Counted from the stretch's first letter, positions 1 through 8,860 are shown. The stretch: 64,000 nucleotides of DNA from Stenotrophomonas maltophilia (GCF_002799155.1 NZ_NERD01000002.1:1736001-1800000), one strand, 5' to 3'. A program made the numbers and translations. The notes: a model not told the origin generated them from the letters alone.

Positions 1-435
1 ACCCGCCAGCAGCAGGTAGGCTGCACTGAAGCCAGCATTGGCGGTCAGCGACGGCGACACCGCAAACGCGACTTCGAAGCCGTACTTCACCAGGAAGGTG
101 ATCAGCAGCAGCGGCAGCAGGCTGAAGTCCGCGTTGCGCCAGAGCTTGCCGGTGCTGCGGTCCATCGTCAGCTTCAGCCGATCCAGCAGCAGCCAGCCCA
201 GCGCGGCACCCGTGCCGATGCCGGCGAGCCATTCACCCCAGGCGCTCAGCGACGTGCCGAAACGATGGCTGATCGACCACGCACCCCATGCGGTGAACAG
301 CGCAGGCACGATCGCCAGCTTCTGCAGCGAGGTTTCCCCCGGCTTCATGGCGGCGATGCCACGGGTGACGAGGAAGGCCAGGAGCAGCCAGACCCAGATC
401 GGCGTCTGCGAGGTGAGTTGCTGGAGCATGTTCAT
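1..435 (-). CDS. DUF6622-like integral membrane protein, 3' end missing
   Basis: An open frame runs leftward from an ATG at 435 (MNMLQQL) to the window edge without a stop, giving at least 145 residues. It holds four hydrophobic stretches: near residues 13-22 (WVWLLLAFLV), 40-52, 75-90 (GIGTGAALGWLLL) and 108-118 (LLPLLLITFLVKY). This is the pattern of small multi-pass inner membrane proteins annotated in Stenotrophomonas as DUF6622. Family assignment is from memory of that pattern and is tentative; no function is known. A second ATG lies two codons downstream (429). The C-terminus lies outside the window. Confidence 0.6.
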   Translation of the reverse strand, partial: MNMLQQLTSQTPIWVWLLLAFLVTRGIAAMKPGETSLQKLAIVPALFTAWGAWSISHRFGTSLSAWGEWLAGIGTGAALGWLLLDRLKLTMDRSTGKLWRNADFSLLPLLLITFLVKYGFEVAFAVSPSLTANAGFSAAYLLLAG

Positions 436-525
436 GAGCGGTCCCCTTGGCGAGTGGTAGCTGAGTGGTGGCGAGGTGCCCTCGCCTTGGCGCCCACTAT
501 TCGCGTCCGCCCGGGTCGCAGCCAG

Positions 526-537
526 TGACAGCTGTCA
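526..537. promoter_or_regulatory. Perfect 12-bp palindrome TGACAGCTGTCA
   Basis: TGACAGCTGTCA is an exact dyad in the 238-bp gap between the divergently transcribed membrane protein (start 435) and serine hydrolase (start 674). Its position suits an operator serving either gene. No regulator is assigned and chance occurrence is possible. Confidence 0.3.
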
Positions 538-673
538 GCCTTCGTGGGTGATGTGTCGGCACGCCACGCTGCCAGAAGCCGCAGGGCAGACCCACCCGGG
601 ACACCCGCCTCATCCGCTCGGCCTGCTCGACCCGCGATACCATTGCCACAACGCCGCTGCGAGCTGATACGCC

Positions 674-1780
674 ATGCGCAACGATCCTGTCCGGCGCCAC
701 CTGTGTGCAGCACTTCTGGCTGCTGGCTGCGGCCTGCCTGCCCGGTCTGCACTGGCGAGCCGGAGTACTTCAGGCAGCTGCAGCTCGCTGGCCAGGCTGC
801 TGCAGGCCGAGCAACAGCCTGGCCTGGCGGCCGTTGTGGTAGATCATGGGCGCATCGCCGCACTATCCGCAGCGGGCCGACGCACTGACACCCGGCCCTC
901 ACCGATTGATCGCCATACCGTGTTCGAGCTGGGATCGATCACCAAGGTGTTCACGGCGCTGCTGGTGTTCCGGCTCCAGCAGCGGCAGTTGCTCGACGTA
1001 ACGGCGCCCATCGGCCTGTATGTGGAGGGACTGCCTTCAGCCTGGGCATCCATTTCGCTGCTGCGGCTGCTGAGCCATACCTCCGGCATTCCCAATTATT
1101 TGAATGAAGCCAACTTCCTGCGATTGATGCCGACGAGTCCGCGCCCTCGTGAACTGCTGGCAGGGGTGGAGCAGATGCCGCTGGAGTTTGCGCCCGGTAC
1201 GCGGCATGCCTATTCCAATACGAACTACATTCTGCTCGGCCTGGCCATCGAACATGCAACCCGCATGGATTACTGGAACGTCCTCCAGGAAGAGATCCTG
1301 TCGCCGCTGGGCATGCGCGACGCGGGGCCGCGCCGCTCAGAGGATCGGCGCCGGATTGCCCAGGGGCATCTATTCCAGGATGGCCAGTGGCACGACCCAC
1401 CGCCCACTGCTCCGGGTTCGGCGTGGGCGGCCGGCAGCCTGTTGGCGAGCATCGATGACATGGCACGCCTTGCTGTGGCGTTGGACCAGGGTCGGCTGCT
1501 ACCCGATGCCGCGCTGAGGCACATGTGGTGCGACACGGTTCTTTCCAACGGAAGCAAGGCGGGCTGGGGGGCCGGCTGGCAGGTTGCCGATGACGGCAAT
1601 GTAGTCGGTCACGGGGGCGGAACCGCAGGCTTTACCGGATATTTTCGGCACGTTCCCGCGCAGCGAAGAACGGTCGTCGTCCTGATCAATCGCGCCGGAG
1701 ACATCAATCCCCAGCGCATTGCAGAGCGCCTCGATCTTGGGACGAGCAGCTGCCCTGATTTTCAGCCGCCGCTGCTGTAA
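674..1780 (+). CDS. Serine hydrolase of the beta-lactamase/penicillin-binding (class C, AmpC-like) family
   Basis: This 368-residue protein has the three signature motifs of penicillin-recognising serine hydrolases: S88-x-x-K91 in GSITKVF (nucleophile and general base), Y180-S-N182 (second motif) and H313-G-G (replacing the KTG motif, as is common in class C-like esterases and peptidases). The N-terminus, with an Ala/Leu-rich stretch at residues 10-28, suggests export, but the signal is weak and rich in Arg. The family includes D-aminopeptidases, esterases and DD-peptidases as well as beta-lactamases. Nothing here shows true beta-lactamase activity, and no ampR-like regulator is next to it. 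The last 19 bp overlap the convergent MTHFR-like gene. Confidence 0.85.
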   Translation: MRNDPVRRHLCAALLAAGCGLPARSALASRSTSGSCSSLARLLQAEQQPGLAAVVVDHGRIAALSAAGRRTDTRPSPIDRHTVFELGSITKVFTALLVFRLQQRQLLDVTAPIGLYVEGLPSAWASISLLRLLSHTSGIPNYLNEANFLRLMPTSPRPRELLAGVEQMPLEFAPGTRHAYSNTNYILLGLAIEHATRMDYWNVLQEEILSPLGMRDAGPRRSEDRRRIAQGHLFQDGQWHDPPPTAPGSAWAAGSLLASIDDMARLAVALDQGRLLPDAALRHMWCDTVLSNGSKAGWGAGWQVADDGNVVGHGGGTAGFTGYFRHVPAQRRTVVVLINRAGDINPQRIAERLDLGTSSCPDFQPPLL

Positions 1781-2634
1781 ACACTCCGCCGGTACTGCGC
1801 TACCCACTCCAGCGACGGCGAAATGCCGCCAAACGGGAAGAAATGGGGGCTGACCGGGCCATGGGCGTCCGTCAGCCCTTTCACCAGCCGATCGACGAAC
1901 ACCTCCGGCCCCGCCGTGCCGAGCAGCCGGCCGATCGAGATGCCGTACCGCGCCAGCATCGATGCACTGGCACCCACGCCGCACATCGCAGCGTAGCGGG
2001 CGAGCCGCGCAATGCTGGCCGGGCCCGGTACGCCGACCAGCACTGGAACCGTGATGCCACGGGCACGCAGTTCATCGAGCCAGGCCAGCACGATATCGGC
2101 ATCGAAGGCGAACTGGGTGATTATCAGCGGTGCCATGCCTCTCGCCTTGATGGCCTGGCACTTACGCTCCAGCACGCGCCACCGATCCTCGGCGGTCATC
2201 ACCGGGTGGCCTTCCGGATGCCCGCCGATGGCAACAACCTTGATGCCACAACGTTCAAGAAGGCCGGACTCGATGATCGAGGTACTGTCGGCATACGGCC
2301 CTGCGGGCGCGGAAAGATCACCGGCGATCAGCAGGCACTTCTCCACCCCCGCTTCGCTGGCGGCGCGTTCCAGAAAGCGCTCAAGCGCCGCACGCGACCG
2401 GATGCGCCGGGCAGAGAGATGCGGCATCGGCTCGAAGCCGAGCGCGCGCACCGTGCGCGCCGCCGCCAAGCGTGCATCGTCGTCCTCGCTGGCCAGCCAG
2501 GGAATGGAGATCGTTGTGCCACGCGGTATGCGGGCCGCCTCGGCACGCAGTGCCGGCATGGCCTTTGCGCTGACTTCCAGTGAAAAGGCGTTGATGAAGG
2601 CGTCCGCCTGCGATGAAGTACCTGCCGGCATCAA
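1762..2634 (-). CDS. Methylenetetrahydrofolate reductase-like protein (MetF family)
   Basis: The 290-residue protein aligns by eye along the MetF TIM barrel. E20 (FSLEVS, catalytic Glu in FEFFPP of E. coli MetF), H72 (PHLS), D106 (AGDL, flavin-contacting Asp), Q174 (ITQF) and the GGHPEGHP loop, which matches YPEVHP, are all kept. It is therefore probably a flavoprotein acting on a folate C1 unit, but it is diverged and may not be the housekeeping MetF. The start codon overlaps the stop of the MetR-like gene, so the two form an operon. The genes for methionine synthesis lie just across the divergent promoter region, which suggests a role in methyl supply or one-carbon balance. Possibly it serves demethylation-derived folate units instead. 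Confidence 0.75.
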   Translation of the reverse strand: MMPAGTSSQADAFINAFSLEVSAKAMPALRAEAARIPRGTTISIPWLASEDDDARLAAARTVRALGFEPMPHLSARRIRSRAALERFLERAASEAGVEKCLLIAGDLSAPAGPYADSTSIIESGLLERCGIKVVAIGGHPEGHPVMTAEDRWRVLERKCQAIKARGMAPLIITQFAFDADIVLAWLDELRARGITVPVLVGVPGPASIARLARYAAMCGVGASASMLARYGISIGRLLGTAGPEVFVDRLVKGLTDAHGPVSPHFFPFGGISPSLEWVAQYRRSVYSSGG

Positions 2635-3545
2635 CGCGCTCCACGCGCATTGCCGGCAAGCGGCGAACTGCTACGGGCCAGTTCGATGAAGGCCTGCAGG
2701 TAGTCGATGCCGGTATCGGCCTCGCGCGCCCCCAGGTAGATCTGCTTGGGGATGCCCTTGGCGCCGAGGCGCACGGGCACCACGTCCATGCGCGCGGCGT
2801 ACTCCTCCACCAGCCAGCGCGGCATGGCGGCAACGCCACGGCCGCTGGCCACCATCTGCATCATGATGTCGGTGGTTTCGATGGTCTTGTGCCGCCGCGG
2901 CGTGATGCCGGCCGGCAGCAGGAACTGGTTGTAGATGTCCAGGCGCTCGAACGGCACCGGGTAGCTGATCAGCACTTCCTGGCCGAGCTGGCGCGGCTTT
3001 ACGTGGTCCACCTTGGCCAGGGCGTGGTTGCTGGCCACCACCAGCACCTGCTCGTAGTCGAACACGGGGATGAACTTCAGGCCCGGCTTCAGCAGTGGAT
3101 CGGGTGTGACCAGCAGGTCGATCTCGTAGCCGAACAGTGCGCCGATGCCGCCGAACTGGAACTTCTGCTTGACGTCCACATCCACGTCCGGCCACGCGGC
3201 CAGGTACGGCGAGACGATCTTCAGCAACCACTGGTAGCAGGGATGGCACTCCATGCCGATGCGCAGTGCACCGCGCTCGCCCTGCGCGAACTGGCCCAGC
3301 CGTTCCTCGGCCAGGTCCAGCTGCGGCAGCACCCGGTTGGCGACCGCCAGCAGGTACTGTCCGGCCTGGGTCAGGCGCAGGCTGCGGCCTTCGCGCAGCC
3401 AGACATCGGTGCCGAGCTGCTGCTCCAGCTTCTTCATGCTGTGGCTGAGTGCCGACTGGGTCAGGTTGAGCACGCCGGCGGCCGCGGTGAGCGAGCCCTG
3501 CTGCTCGACCTGCTGCACGATACTGAGGTGGATCCGTTCCAGCAT
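2631..3545 (-). CDS. metR: LysR-family regulator, MetR-like
   Basis: A 304-residue LysR-type regulator: winged helix-turn-helix at residues 1-60 (SLTAAAGVLNLTQSALS), then an effector-binding domain. The stretch ECHPCYQWL at 99-107 is typical of MetR, the homocysteine-responsive activator of methionine synthesis genes. It is transcribed away from the FMN reductase-mesX-mesD operon and toward the overlapping MTHFR-like gene, the usual layout for a LysR regulator acting on both sides. A near-match to the MetR half-site consensus lies just upstream of its start. The family call is firm; the MetR call is strong from both motif and context. Confidence 0.88.
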   Translation of the reverse strand: MLERIHLSIVQQVEQQGSLTAAAGVLNLTQSALSHSMKKLEQQLGTDVWLREGRSLRLTQAGQYLLAVANRVLPQLDLAEERLGQFAQGERGALRIGMECHPCYQWLLKIVSPYLAAWPDVDVDVKQKFQFGGIGALFGYEIDLLVTPDPLLKPGLKFIPVFDYEQVLVVASNHALAKVDHVKPRQLGQEVLISYPVPFERLDIYNQFLLPAGITPRRHKTIETTDIMMQMVASGRGVAAMPRWLVEEYAARMDVVPVRLGAKGIPKQIYLGAREADTGIDYLQAFIELARSSSPLAGNARGAR

Positions 3546-3550
3546 GACGA

Positions 3551-3563
3551 TGAATACCGCTCA
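3551..3563. promoter_or_regulatory. Possible MetR operator in the divergent promoter region
   Basis: TGAATACCGCTCA matches the E. coli MetR consensus TGAA-N5-TTCA at 7 of 8 positions and lies 5 bp upstream of the metR-like start codon, where it could mediate autoregulation and divergent activation. The adjoining stretch 3571-3597 is unusually AT-rich for this genome and may carry the promoter for the FMN reductase operon. Confidence 0.4.
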
Positions 3564-3720
3564 TGGATTGGTGAAGTAATACCATTTTACGTCATGGAAG
3601 GGCGTGACTAGCATCGGGTCATGCCTTCGGTTGCCTGCCCGCCCGGTCACCTCGCCGGCCTGCAGGACTGCGCCCCCGCAGATCGCCCGAAGGAGCCCCT
3701 CCCCTGCTGAAAGCGAACAG

Positions 3721-4302
3721 ATGACCCGTCCACTCCGTATCGTCGCCGTTTCCGGCGGGCTGCAGCGCCCCTCCCGTGCTGCGACCCTGGCCGAGCACCT
3801 GCTGGGCCTGATCGGCGAAGACGTACTTTGCGAGCCGCACCTGATCGAACTGGGTGAACTGGCGCCTCAACTGGCCGGTGCACTGTGGCGCTCGCAGTTG
3901 CCCGAGGCGGTGGAGCGGCAACTGGCGGCCGTTGAACAGGCCGACGTTCTGGTGGTGGCCACGCCGGTCTACCGCGGTTCGTATACCGGCCTGTTCAAGC
4001 ACTTCTTCGACTTCATCGACCAGGATGCACTGGTCGATACCCCGATCCTGCTGGCCGCTACCGGTGGCAGCGAGCGCCACGCGCTGGTGATCGACCACCA
4101 GCTGCGTCCGCTTTTCAGCTTCTTCCAGGCCCGCACCCTGCCGCTGGGGGTCTACGCCACCGACCGTGATTTCGCCGATGGCCGCGTGCACAACGACGCC
4201 CTGATCCAGCGCGCACGGCTGGCGGTGCAGCGGGCGATGCCCCTGCTGGCCCTGTCCCATCGCGCAGCGCCTGCCACTGCCGAGGCCGCTGCAGTCCTTT
4301 GA
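3721..4302 (+). CDS. NADPH-dependent FMN reductase (MsuE-like)
   Basis: A 193-residue flavodoxin-fold reductase. The N-terminal RIVAVSGGLQRPSR matches the phosphate-binding loop of NAD(P)H:FMN reductases, and ATPVYRGSYTGLFKHFFD (about residues 80-97) is the flavin-contacting region of the MsuE/SsuE group. The start is set at the ATG at 3721, where family homology begins. It is first in an operon with mesX and mesD: its TGA (4300-4302) overlaps a possible TTG start of the next frame. The likely role is to supply reduced flavin to the oxygen-dependent MesX/MesD methionine synthase. That link is an inference from gene order and from the known oxygen requirement of MesD. Confidence 0.85.
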   Translation: MTRPLRIVAVSGGLQRPSRAATLAEHLLGLIGEDVLCEPHLIELGELAPQLAGALWRSQLPEAVERQLAAVEQADVLVVATPVYRGSYTGLFKHFFDFIDQDALVDTPILLAATGGSERHALVIDHQLRPLFSFFQARTLPLGVYATDRDFADGRVHNDALIQRARLAVQRAMPLLALSHRAAPATAEAAAVL

Positions 4303-4358
4303 ATACCGAATGCCCGCACCTGCATTCGGATGTCACCCCGCAACCCGGAACGCCGCCC

Positions 4359-5336
4359 ATGACGACCGACACCTTCACCTTCAGCATCACGCGCATCCCC
4401 TTCAACGAGGATTACCAGCCGGCCGAGGGCACGCGCATCACCACCAATTTCGCCAACCTGGCCCGTGGCGCGTCGCGGCAGGAGAACCTGCGCAACACGA
4501 TCAGCATGATCAACAACCGCTTCAACGACCTGGCGCACTGGGACAACCCGAACGCGGACCGCTATGCCGTCGAGCTGGACATCATCTCGGTGGAAATGCA
4601 CATCGACGGTGCCGACGGCAGCGATCCGTTCCCGTTGATCGAAGTGCTGCGGCCGACCATCGTCGACACGCAGACCGGCGTGCGCACCGAAGGCATCGTC
4701 GGCAACAACTTCTCGTCCTACGTGCGCGACTACGACTTCAGCGTGGTGCTGCCGGCCAGCAACGAGGGCAAGGCCACCTTCGGCATTCCCGAAGGCTTTG
4801 GCGACCTGCACGGCAAGCTGTTCCAGCACTTCCTGGGCTCGGACGCCTACCGTGCCAACTTCAGCAAGGGGCCGGTGATCTGCATCAGCGTTTCCAGCAG
4901 CAAGACCTACCACCGCACCGAGAACCATCACCCCATCCTGGGCGTGGAGTACCGCCAGGGCGAGTTTTCCCCCACCGACCAGTACTTCGACAAGATGGGC
5001 CTGCAGGTGCGCTACTTCATGCCGCCGGGCAGCGTCGCGCCGCTGGCGTTCTACTTCCAGGGTGACCTCCTGGGCGATTACTCGAATCTGGAACTGATCG
5101 GCACCATCAGCACCATGGAGGCCTTCCAGAAGATCTACCGCCCGGAGATCTACAACGCCAATTCCGTGGCCGGCAAGGTCTACCAGCCCAGCCTGAAGCA
5201 CCAGGACTACTCCTCTACCCGCATCGTCTACGACCGCGAAGAGCGCAGCCAGCTGGCGGTCAAGCAGGGCCGGTTCACCGAAGAGCACTTCATCAAGCCG
5301 TACCGCGCTGTGCTTGAGCGCTGGGCCGCCCGCTGA
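4359..5336 (+). CDS. mesX: MesX, DUF1852 partner protein of methionine synthase MesD
   Basis: The 325-residue product begins MTTDTFTFSITRIPFNEDY and contains NFANLARGASRQENLR and IVGNNFSSYVRDYDF, characteristic of DUF1852. Genetic work by Price and colleagues showed that proteins of this family are required, with oxygen, for MesD to make methionine from homocysteine without 5-methyltetrahydrofolate or cobalamin. The DUF1852 protein is thought to help provide the methyl group; its chemistry was not solved there. It lies between the FMN reductase and mesD. The start at 4359 is chosen because the upstream 20 codons from a TTG at 4299 do not look like protein of this family. There is no clear Shine-Dalgarno sequence, so translational coupling to the upstream gene is possible. 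Confidence 0.88.
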   Translation: MTTDTFTFSITRIPFNEDYQPAEGTRITTNFANLARGASRQENLRNTISMINNRFNDLAHWDNPNADRYAVELDIISVEMHIDGADGSDPFPLIEVLRPTIVDTQTGVRTEGIVGNNFSSYVRDYDFSVVLPASNEGKATFGIPEGFGDLHGKLFQHFLGSDAYRANFSKGPVICISVSSSKTYHRTENHHPILGVEYRQGEFSPTDQYFDKMGLQVRYFMPPGSVAPLAFYFQGDLLGDYSNLELIGTISTMEAFQKIYRPEIYNANSVAGKVYQPSLKHQDYSSTRIVYDREERSQLAVKQGRFTEEHFIKPYRAVLERWAAR

Positions 5337-5376
5337 CCCCATCGATTTTCCATCCGCCCCCAGGACACACGACACA

Positions 5377-6411
5377 ATGCCGACGAACACGTTGCTCCCC
5401 ACCTCCACCGCAGGCAGCCTGCCCAAACCCTCCTGGCTGGCAGAGCCCGAGAAGCTCTGGTCGCCCTGGAAGCTGCAGGACGAAGGCCTGGTCGAGGGCA
5501 AGCAGGACGCCCTGCGCCTGTCCCTGCAGGAACAGCAGCATGCCGGTATCGATATCGTCAGCGACGGCGAGCAGACCCGCCAGCATTTCGTCACTACCTT
5601 CATCGAGCATCTCAGCGGCGTCGACTTCGAGAAGCGCGAAACCGTGCGCATCCGCAACCGCTACGATGCCAGCGTACCGACCGTGGTCGGCGCCGTGAGC
5701 CGCCACAGGCCGGTGTTCGTCGAGGATGCGAAGTTCCTGCGCCGCCAGACCACGCAGCCGATCAAGTGGGCACTGCCCGGCCCGATGACGATGATCGACA
5801 CGCTGTACGACGCGCACTACAAGAGCCGCGAAAAGCTGGCCTGGGAGTTCGCGAAGATCCTCAACGAGGAAGCGAAGGAGCTGGAGGCCGCTGGTGTCGA
5901 CATCATCCAGTTCGACGAGCCAGCCTTCAATGTGTTCTTCGATGAGGTGAACGACTGGGGCGTGGCCGCCCTGGAACGTGCAATCGAAGGGCTGAAGTGC
6001 GAGACCGCGGTGCACATCTGCTATGGCTACGGCATCAAGGCCAACACCGACTGGAAGCAGACACTGGGCTCGGAATGGCGCCAGTACGAAGAGTCGTTCC
6101 CGAAGCTGCAGACCTCCAACCTCGACATCATCTCGCTGGAATGCCACAACTCCCACGTGCCGATCGACCTGATCGAGCTGGTGCGCGGCAAGAAGGTGAT
6201 GGTGGGCGCCATCGACGTGGCCTCCAGCACGGTGGAGACGGCTGATGAGGTGGCCAACACCCTGCGCAAGGCGCTGCAGTTCGTGGATGCCGACAAGCTC
6301 TACCCGAGCACCAACTGTGGCATGGCGCCGCTGGCCCGTGACGTGGCACGGGGCAAGCTGCGTGCGCTCAGCGAAGGAGCCAGGATCGTGCGCGAGGAGC
6401 TCTCGGCATAA
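5377..6411 (+). CDS. mesD: MesD, oxygen-dependent core methionine synthase (MetE C-terminal-like)
   Basis: A 344-residue protein equal to the catalytic half of cobalamin-independent methionine synthase, without the N-terminal folate-binding half. The zinc ligands expected from MetE are visible: H213 and C215 (VHICYG), E255 (SLECHN) and C314 (TNCGMAPL). DEPAFN near residue 187 matches the homocysteine-binding DEPAL region. Such core enzymes of the MesD family transfer a methyl group to homocysteine independently of methyl-folate and B12 but need DUF1852 and oxygen. The gene follows mesX by 40 bp with a Shine-Dalgarno-like AGGA at 5361. Its last 44 bp overlap a convergent hypothetical gene. Confidence 0.9.
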   Translation: MPTNTLLPTSTAGSLPKPSWLAEPEKLWSPWKLQDEGLVEGKQDALRLSLQEQQHAGIDIVSDGEQTRQHFVTTFIEHLSGVDFEKRETVRIRNRYDASVPTVVGAVSRHRPVFVEDAKFLRRQTTQPIKWALPGPMTMIDTLYDAHYKSREKLAWEFAKILNEEAKELEAAGVDIIQFDEPAFNVFFDEVNDWGVAALERAIEGLKCETAVHICYGYGIKANTDWKQTLGSEWRQYEESFPKLQTSNLDIISLECHNSHVPIDLIELVRGKKVMVGAIDVASSTVETADEVANTLRKALQFVDADKLYPSTNCGMAPLARDVARGKLRALSEGARIVREELSA

Positions 6412-6937
6412 CCCCGGCAGGGGAGGCATTGCCGTTCGAATGGCGGCTTGACGGCGCCTGGCCGGGTATCGACCAGGCTCCACCTCGCCCCTGCAGCTCC
6501 GACCTGGCCTGAGTCGCGGGCGGTCGCGGTGCCAGCGCCTGCTTGATCCGTGCCACCTCCCCTGCCCCGGCCTCGGCCAGGCGGCGGGCCTGCTGCTGTT
6601 GCTCCGCCGAAAGTGCGGGCGACGGCGCAGCGCTCGCTTCCGGCGCTACGTCCACCAGGCGCGCCACTGCCTCGCGCAGCCGCAGCTGCGGGCAGAGCCG
6701 CGCGGCACACCAGCGCTCTGCGTAGCGCCTGGCCTGACGCACATTCGTGGCGGCCACCACCTTGGTCTGGGACATCTTGCGTGCGTCCAGGTACACCCGG
6801 AAGCCAAGCACGGCATGCGGCACGATGTTGGCCACCGAGCGCCCGTTCCACCACAGGTCCCAGCGCTCGCCGCTCTGCACCCAGCCGGAGGGCCGGGTGA
6901 CTTTCATGAAATCTGGAAGATCGAATGGGGAACTCAT
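6368..6937 (-). CDS. Uncharacterised small basic protein
   Basis: The frame encodes 189 residues from an ATG at 6937. Residues 10-60 contain a Trp-rich segment (GWVQSGERWDLWWNGRSVANIV) that looks folded. The middle (about 75-135) is Arg/Ala/Gln-rich and probably helical, and the tail is low-complexity. I do not recognise a family. The start is uncertain because no Shine-Dalgarno sequence precedes it; a second ATG is at 6907. The 3' end overlaps mesD by 44 bp on the opposite strand, so the true C-terminal part may be shorter than drawn if a frameshift occurred. Confidence 0.5.
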   Translation of the reverse strand: MSSPFDLPDFMKVTRPSGWVQSGERWDLWWNGRSVANIVPHAVLGFRVYLDARKMSQTKVVAATNVRQARRYAERWCAARLCPQLRLREAVARLVDVAPEASAAPSPALSAEQQQQARRLAEAGAGEVARIKQALAPRPPATQARSELQGRGGAWSIPGQAPSSRHSNGNASPAGVMPRAPRARSWLLR

Positions 6938-7062
6938 GGCGGGAAGGATACGAGCGCCCGTCGCAACGGCTGAGATCCGAGCCATGCGGTTGTCCGGGAC
7001 CATGAATCGTTTAGGCGTGCTTCCGTCTGCTGCGCCCGCTCCGTACAGTCGCGCCGCGGGCA

Positions 7063-7878
7063 TTAATGTGACGCGTCACGTCCGATAGTGCTTTCGATCC
7101 AGTCAAGGTAGCGGGACACGCGGACGTTGTAGACAACCTGGCCATAGAAGCCCGCCTCAAGGGCATGCTCGGGAACGGCGGTGATCCAGGAGCCGAGGCC
7201 AACCAGCTGCCAGGTCCCATTTTCATTGATCAGCAGCGGGCCGCCGCTGTCGCCGTTGCCAAGTACGCCTTCAAGGGGAAGGCCCTGCGGAGGCGGGTCG
7301 AACCGGTACCAGAGATAGCGCGCGTTGCCGCCGGTAATCGCATTGCAGGCACGCCGCAGGGTCGTACGATGCGGCCCGCCGGGTACCACTCCCGTCGCAC
7401 CGTTGCCGGTGGCGCCCTTGCCGATCAAGGCGGCGATCTGGGTGACCTCGGCGCTGCCACGATAGAGCGCCACCGGCTGCACGTCGCTCACTGGTGTCGC
7501 AAGTCTGATCAGCGCAATGTCATCCGACGCCGCCAGAAACGCGTGGATTTTCGACGCACTCCCCGTTGCCATCGCTTCCTTGCCCAGGGCCTCGGGCATC
7601 CTCCGGTAGCCGGGGTGCAGGAAAACACGCTCGACGCCGTAGCCCTTCCCATCGAGGGTGATGGTGGCGCCCATGCCCTCCATCGGTGCGGCATGTGCTG
7701 CGGTCAGCACCCAGCGCGGCGCGATCAGGACGCCGTGCCCCTCGCCCGGCATGTCCGCCAGTGCCGGGAACACCGATGCGTCGATCTGGTACCTGGCATC
7801 GTCAACATCATCGCGGATGACCACGGCGCCGGCGGCGAAGGGGAGCGTGGCCAATGCCAGGAGAATCCAGCGGTTCAT
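7063..7878 (-). CDS. Secreted trypsin-like serine protease
   Basis: The 271-residue product starts with a signal peptide (MNRWILLALATLPFAAGA). It carries the chymotrypsin-fold triad: H62 in LTAAHA, D120 in DDIALIRL and S211 in GNGDSGGPLL. It therefore should act as a periplasmic or secreted endopeptidase. The S1-determining position and substrate cannot be judged. The start at 7878 is preferred because AAGGA sits 11 nt upstream; in-frame ATGs at 7890 and 7902 would add 4-8 residues before the signal peptide. It stands alone, with no obvious inhibitor or chaperone gene beside it. Confidence 0.88.
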   Translation of the reverse strand: MNRWILLALATLPFAAGAVVIRDDVDDARYQIDASVFPALADMPGEGHGVLIAPRWVLTAAHAAPMEGMGATITLDGKGYGVERVFLHPGYRRMPEALGKEAMATGSASKIHAFLAASDDIALIRLATPVSDVQPVALYRGSAEVTQIAALIGKGATGNGATGVVPGGPHRTTLRRACNAITGGNARYLWYRFDPPPQGLPLEGVLGNGDSGGPLLINENGTWQLVGLGSWITAVPEHALEAGFYGQVVYNVRVSRYLDWIESTIGRDASH

Positions 7879-8050
7879 GATTGCTTTCATCCTTGTCTTC
7901 ATCAGACCAGCCTAGCCGAACACATCCAGCATGGGGATGTCGTACGACCAGACCCTGGCACGGGTCGATGAAGAGGCAGAATCGGGAAATGAAACTCACG
8001 TTACTACACGAGCCGCCCTGCGTATCAACCCAGGAGCGGCCCGGGAACGG

Positions 8051-8659
8051 TCAGGATCGGATCGGACCGGCGTCGCTGATGCCGTTGCTATCGCAGAGCT
8101 CGAGAACCTTGCCTGGCTCATTCACTTCGCCGCATGACACCCAATTCGGACGCAGCCCCAGCACATATTCGACGCGATCATGGAACAGCTTCAGATCGGC
8201 CGTGCCCTGGCGTCCGTCCAGCGGAATATCGTGGCGGAAGCTGGTGTAAATGGCTGGGATAGCAGGGTTGGCCCAGTACGAAGCATGATCGTCGGCACGC
8301 GTCTGCAGCGCAAATCGGGCCCGCGTACCACCGGCTTCTTCAGAAAGCGCAACGGTGTACCAGCTGATCGCCGTCATGTTGACGTTGTAGAACGTCGTCA
8401 TGGTGCCCTGGTAGCCCATGCGCCGTTCGACGTACCCATAGGTGCGCTTCGCTGCGATACCGGGCGCGCCAGCATCGAATTCCATCTTCCCGGGCGCTAG
8501 CAGGTTCAAGACCTTGATCGAAGCAGCCCTGACCTGGTCGATCGATTTCCCGGGATAGAAGCGGGATGCCGCCACCGTCTGCTCGGGCGTTTCCTTCTTC
8601 GGAAGCATCCCGCACCCACTGATGGACAACGCCAACGCCAGAACAACAATAACTCTCAC
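8051..8659 (-). CDS. Uncharacterised lipoprotein
   Basis: A 202-residue protein with a type II signal peptide ending in the lipobox ISGC (Cys16), so it should be lipid-anchored in the envelope. Translation starts at GTG (8659) with AAGGA about 9 nt upstream. The mature part has one folded domain, with YGYVERRMGYQGTMTTFYNV in the middle and two Cys near the C-terminus (SCGE, ELCD) that may form a disulphide. I do not recognise the family. It lies between protease and esterase genes on the same strand but is separated from both by more than 140 bp, so it is probably its own unit. Confidence 0.65.
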   Translation of the reverse strand: MRVIVVLALALSISGCGMLPKKETPEQTVAASRFYPGKSIDQVRAASIKVLNLLAPGKMEFDAGAPGIAAKRTYGYVERRMGYQGTMTTFYNVNMTAISWYTVALSEEAGGTRARFALQTRADDHASYWANPAIPAIYTSFRHDIPLDGRQGTADLKLFHDRVEYVLGLRPNWVSCGEVNEPGKVLELCDSNGISDAGPIRS

Positions 8660-8860
8660 AGAACTACATCCTTATATCTGGAACAGAAGTGCCCAATTGA
8701 GCGGGCCCCATGCCCACCCCTGCGCATTAGCGACCATCTTCAGTATTTCTTGAGCCCTCCGACCGTCCCGCGAGGCGGTTCGTGGGGCGGTGGCGTCCGT
8801 GGTTCTGCGCAACTGGCCTGCTCCTGCATCCGCCCACTGAACGGATACAGGCGTCCAGGC

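Noticed and set aside
674..1780. Called as an AmpC beta-lactamase resistance gene
   Set aside because: Motifs only show the wider serine hydrolase family; HGG replaces KTG and there is no ampR beside it.
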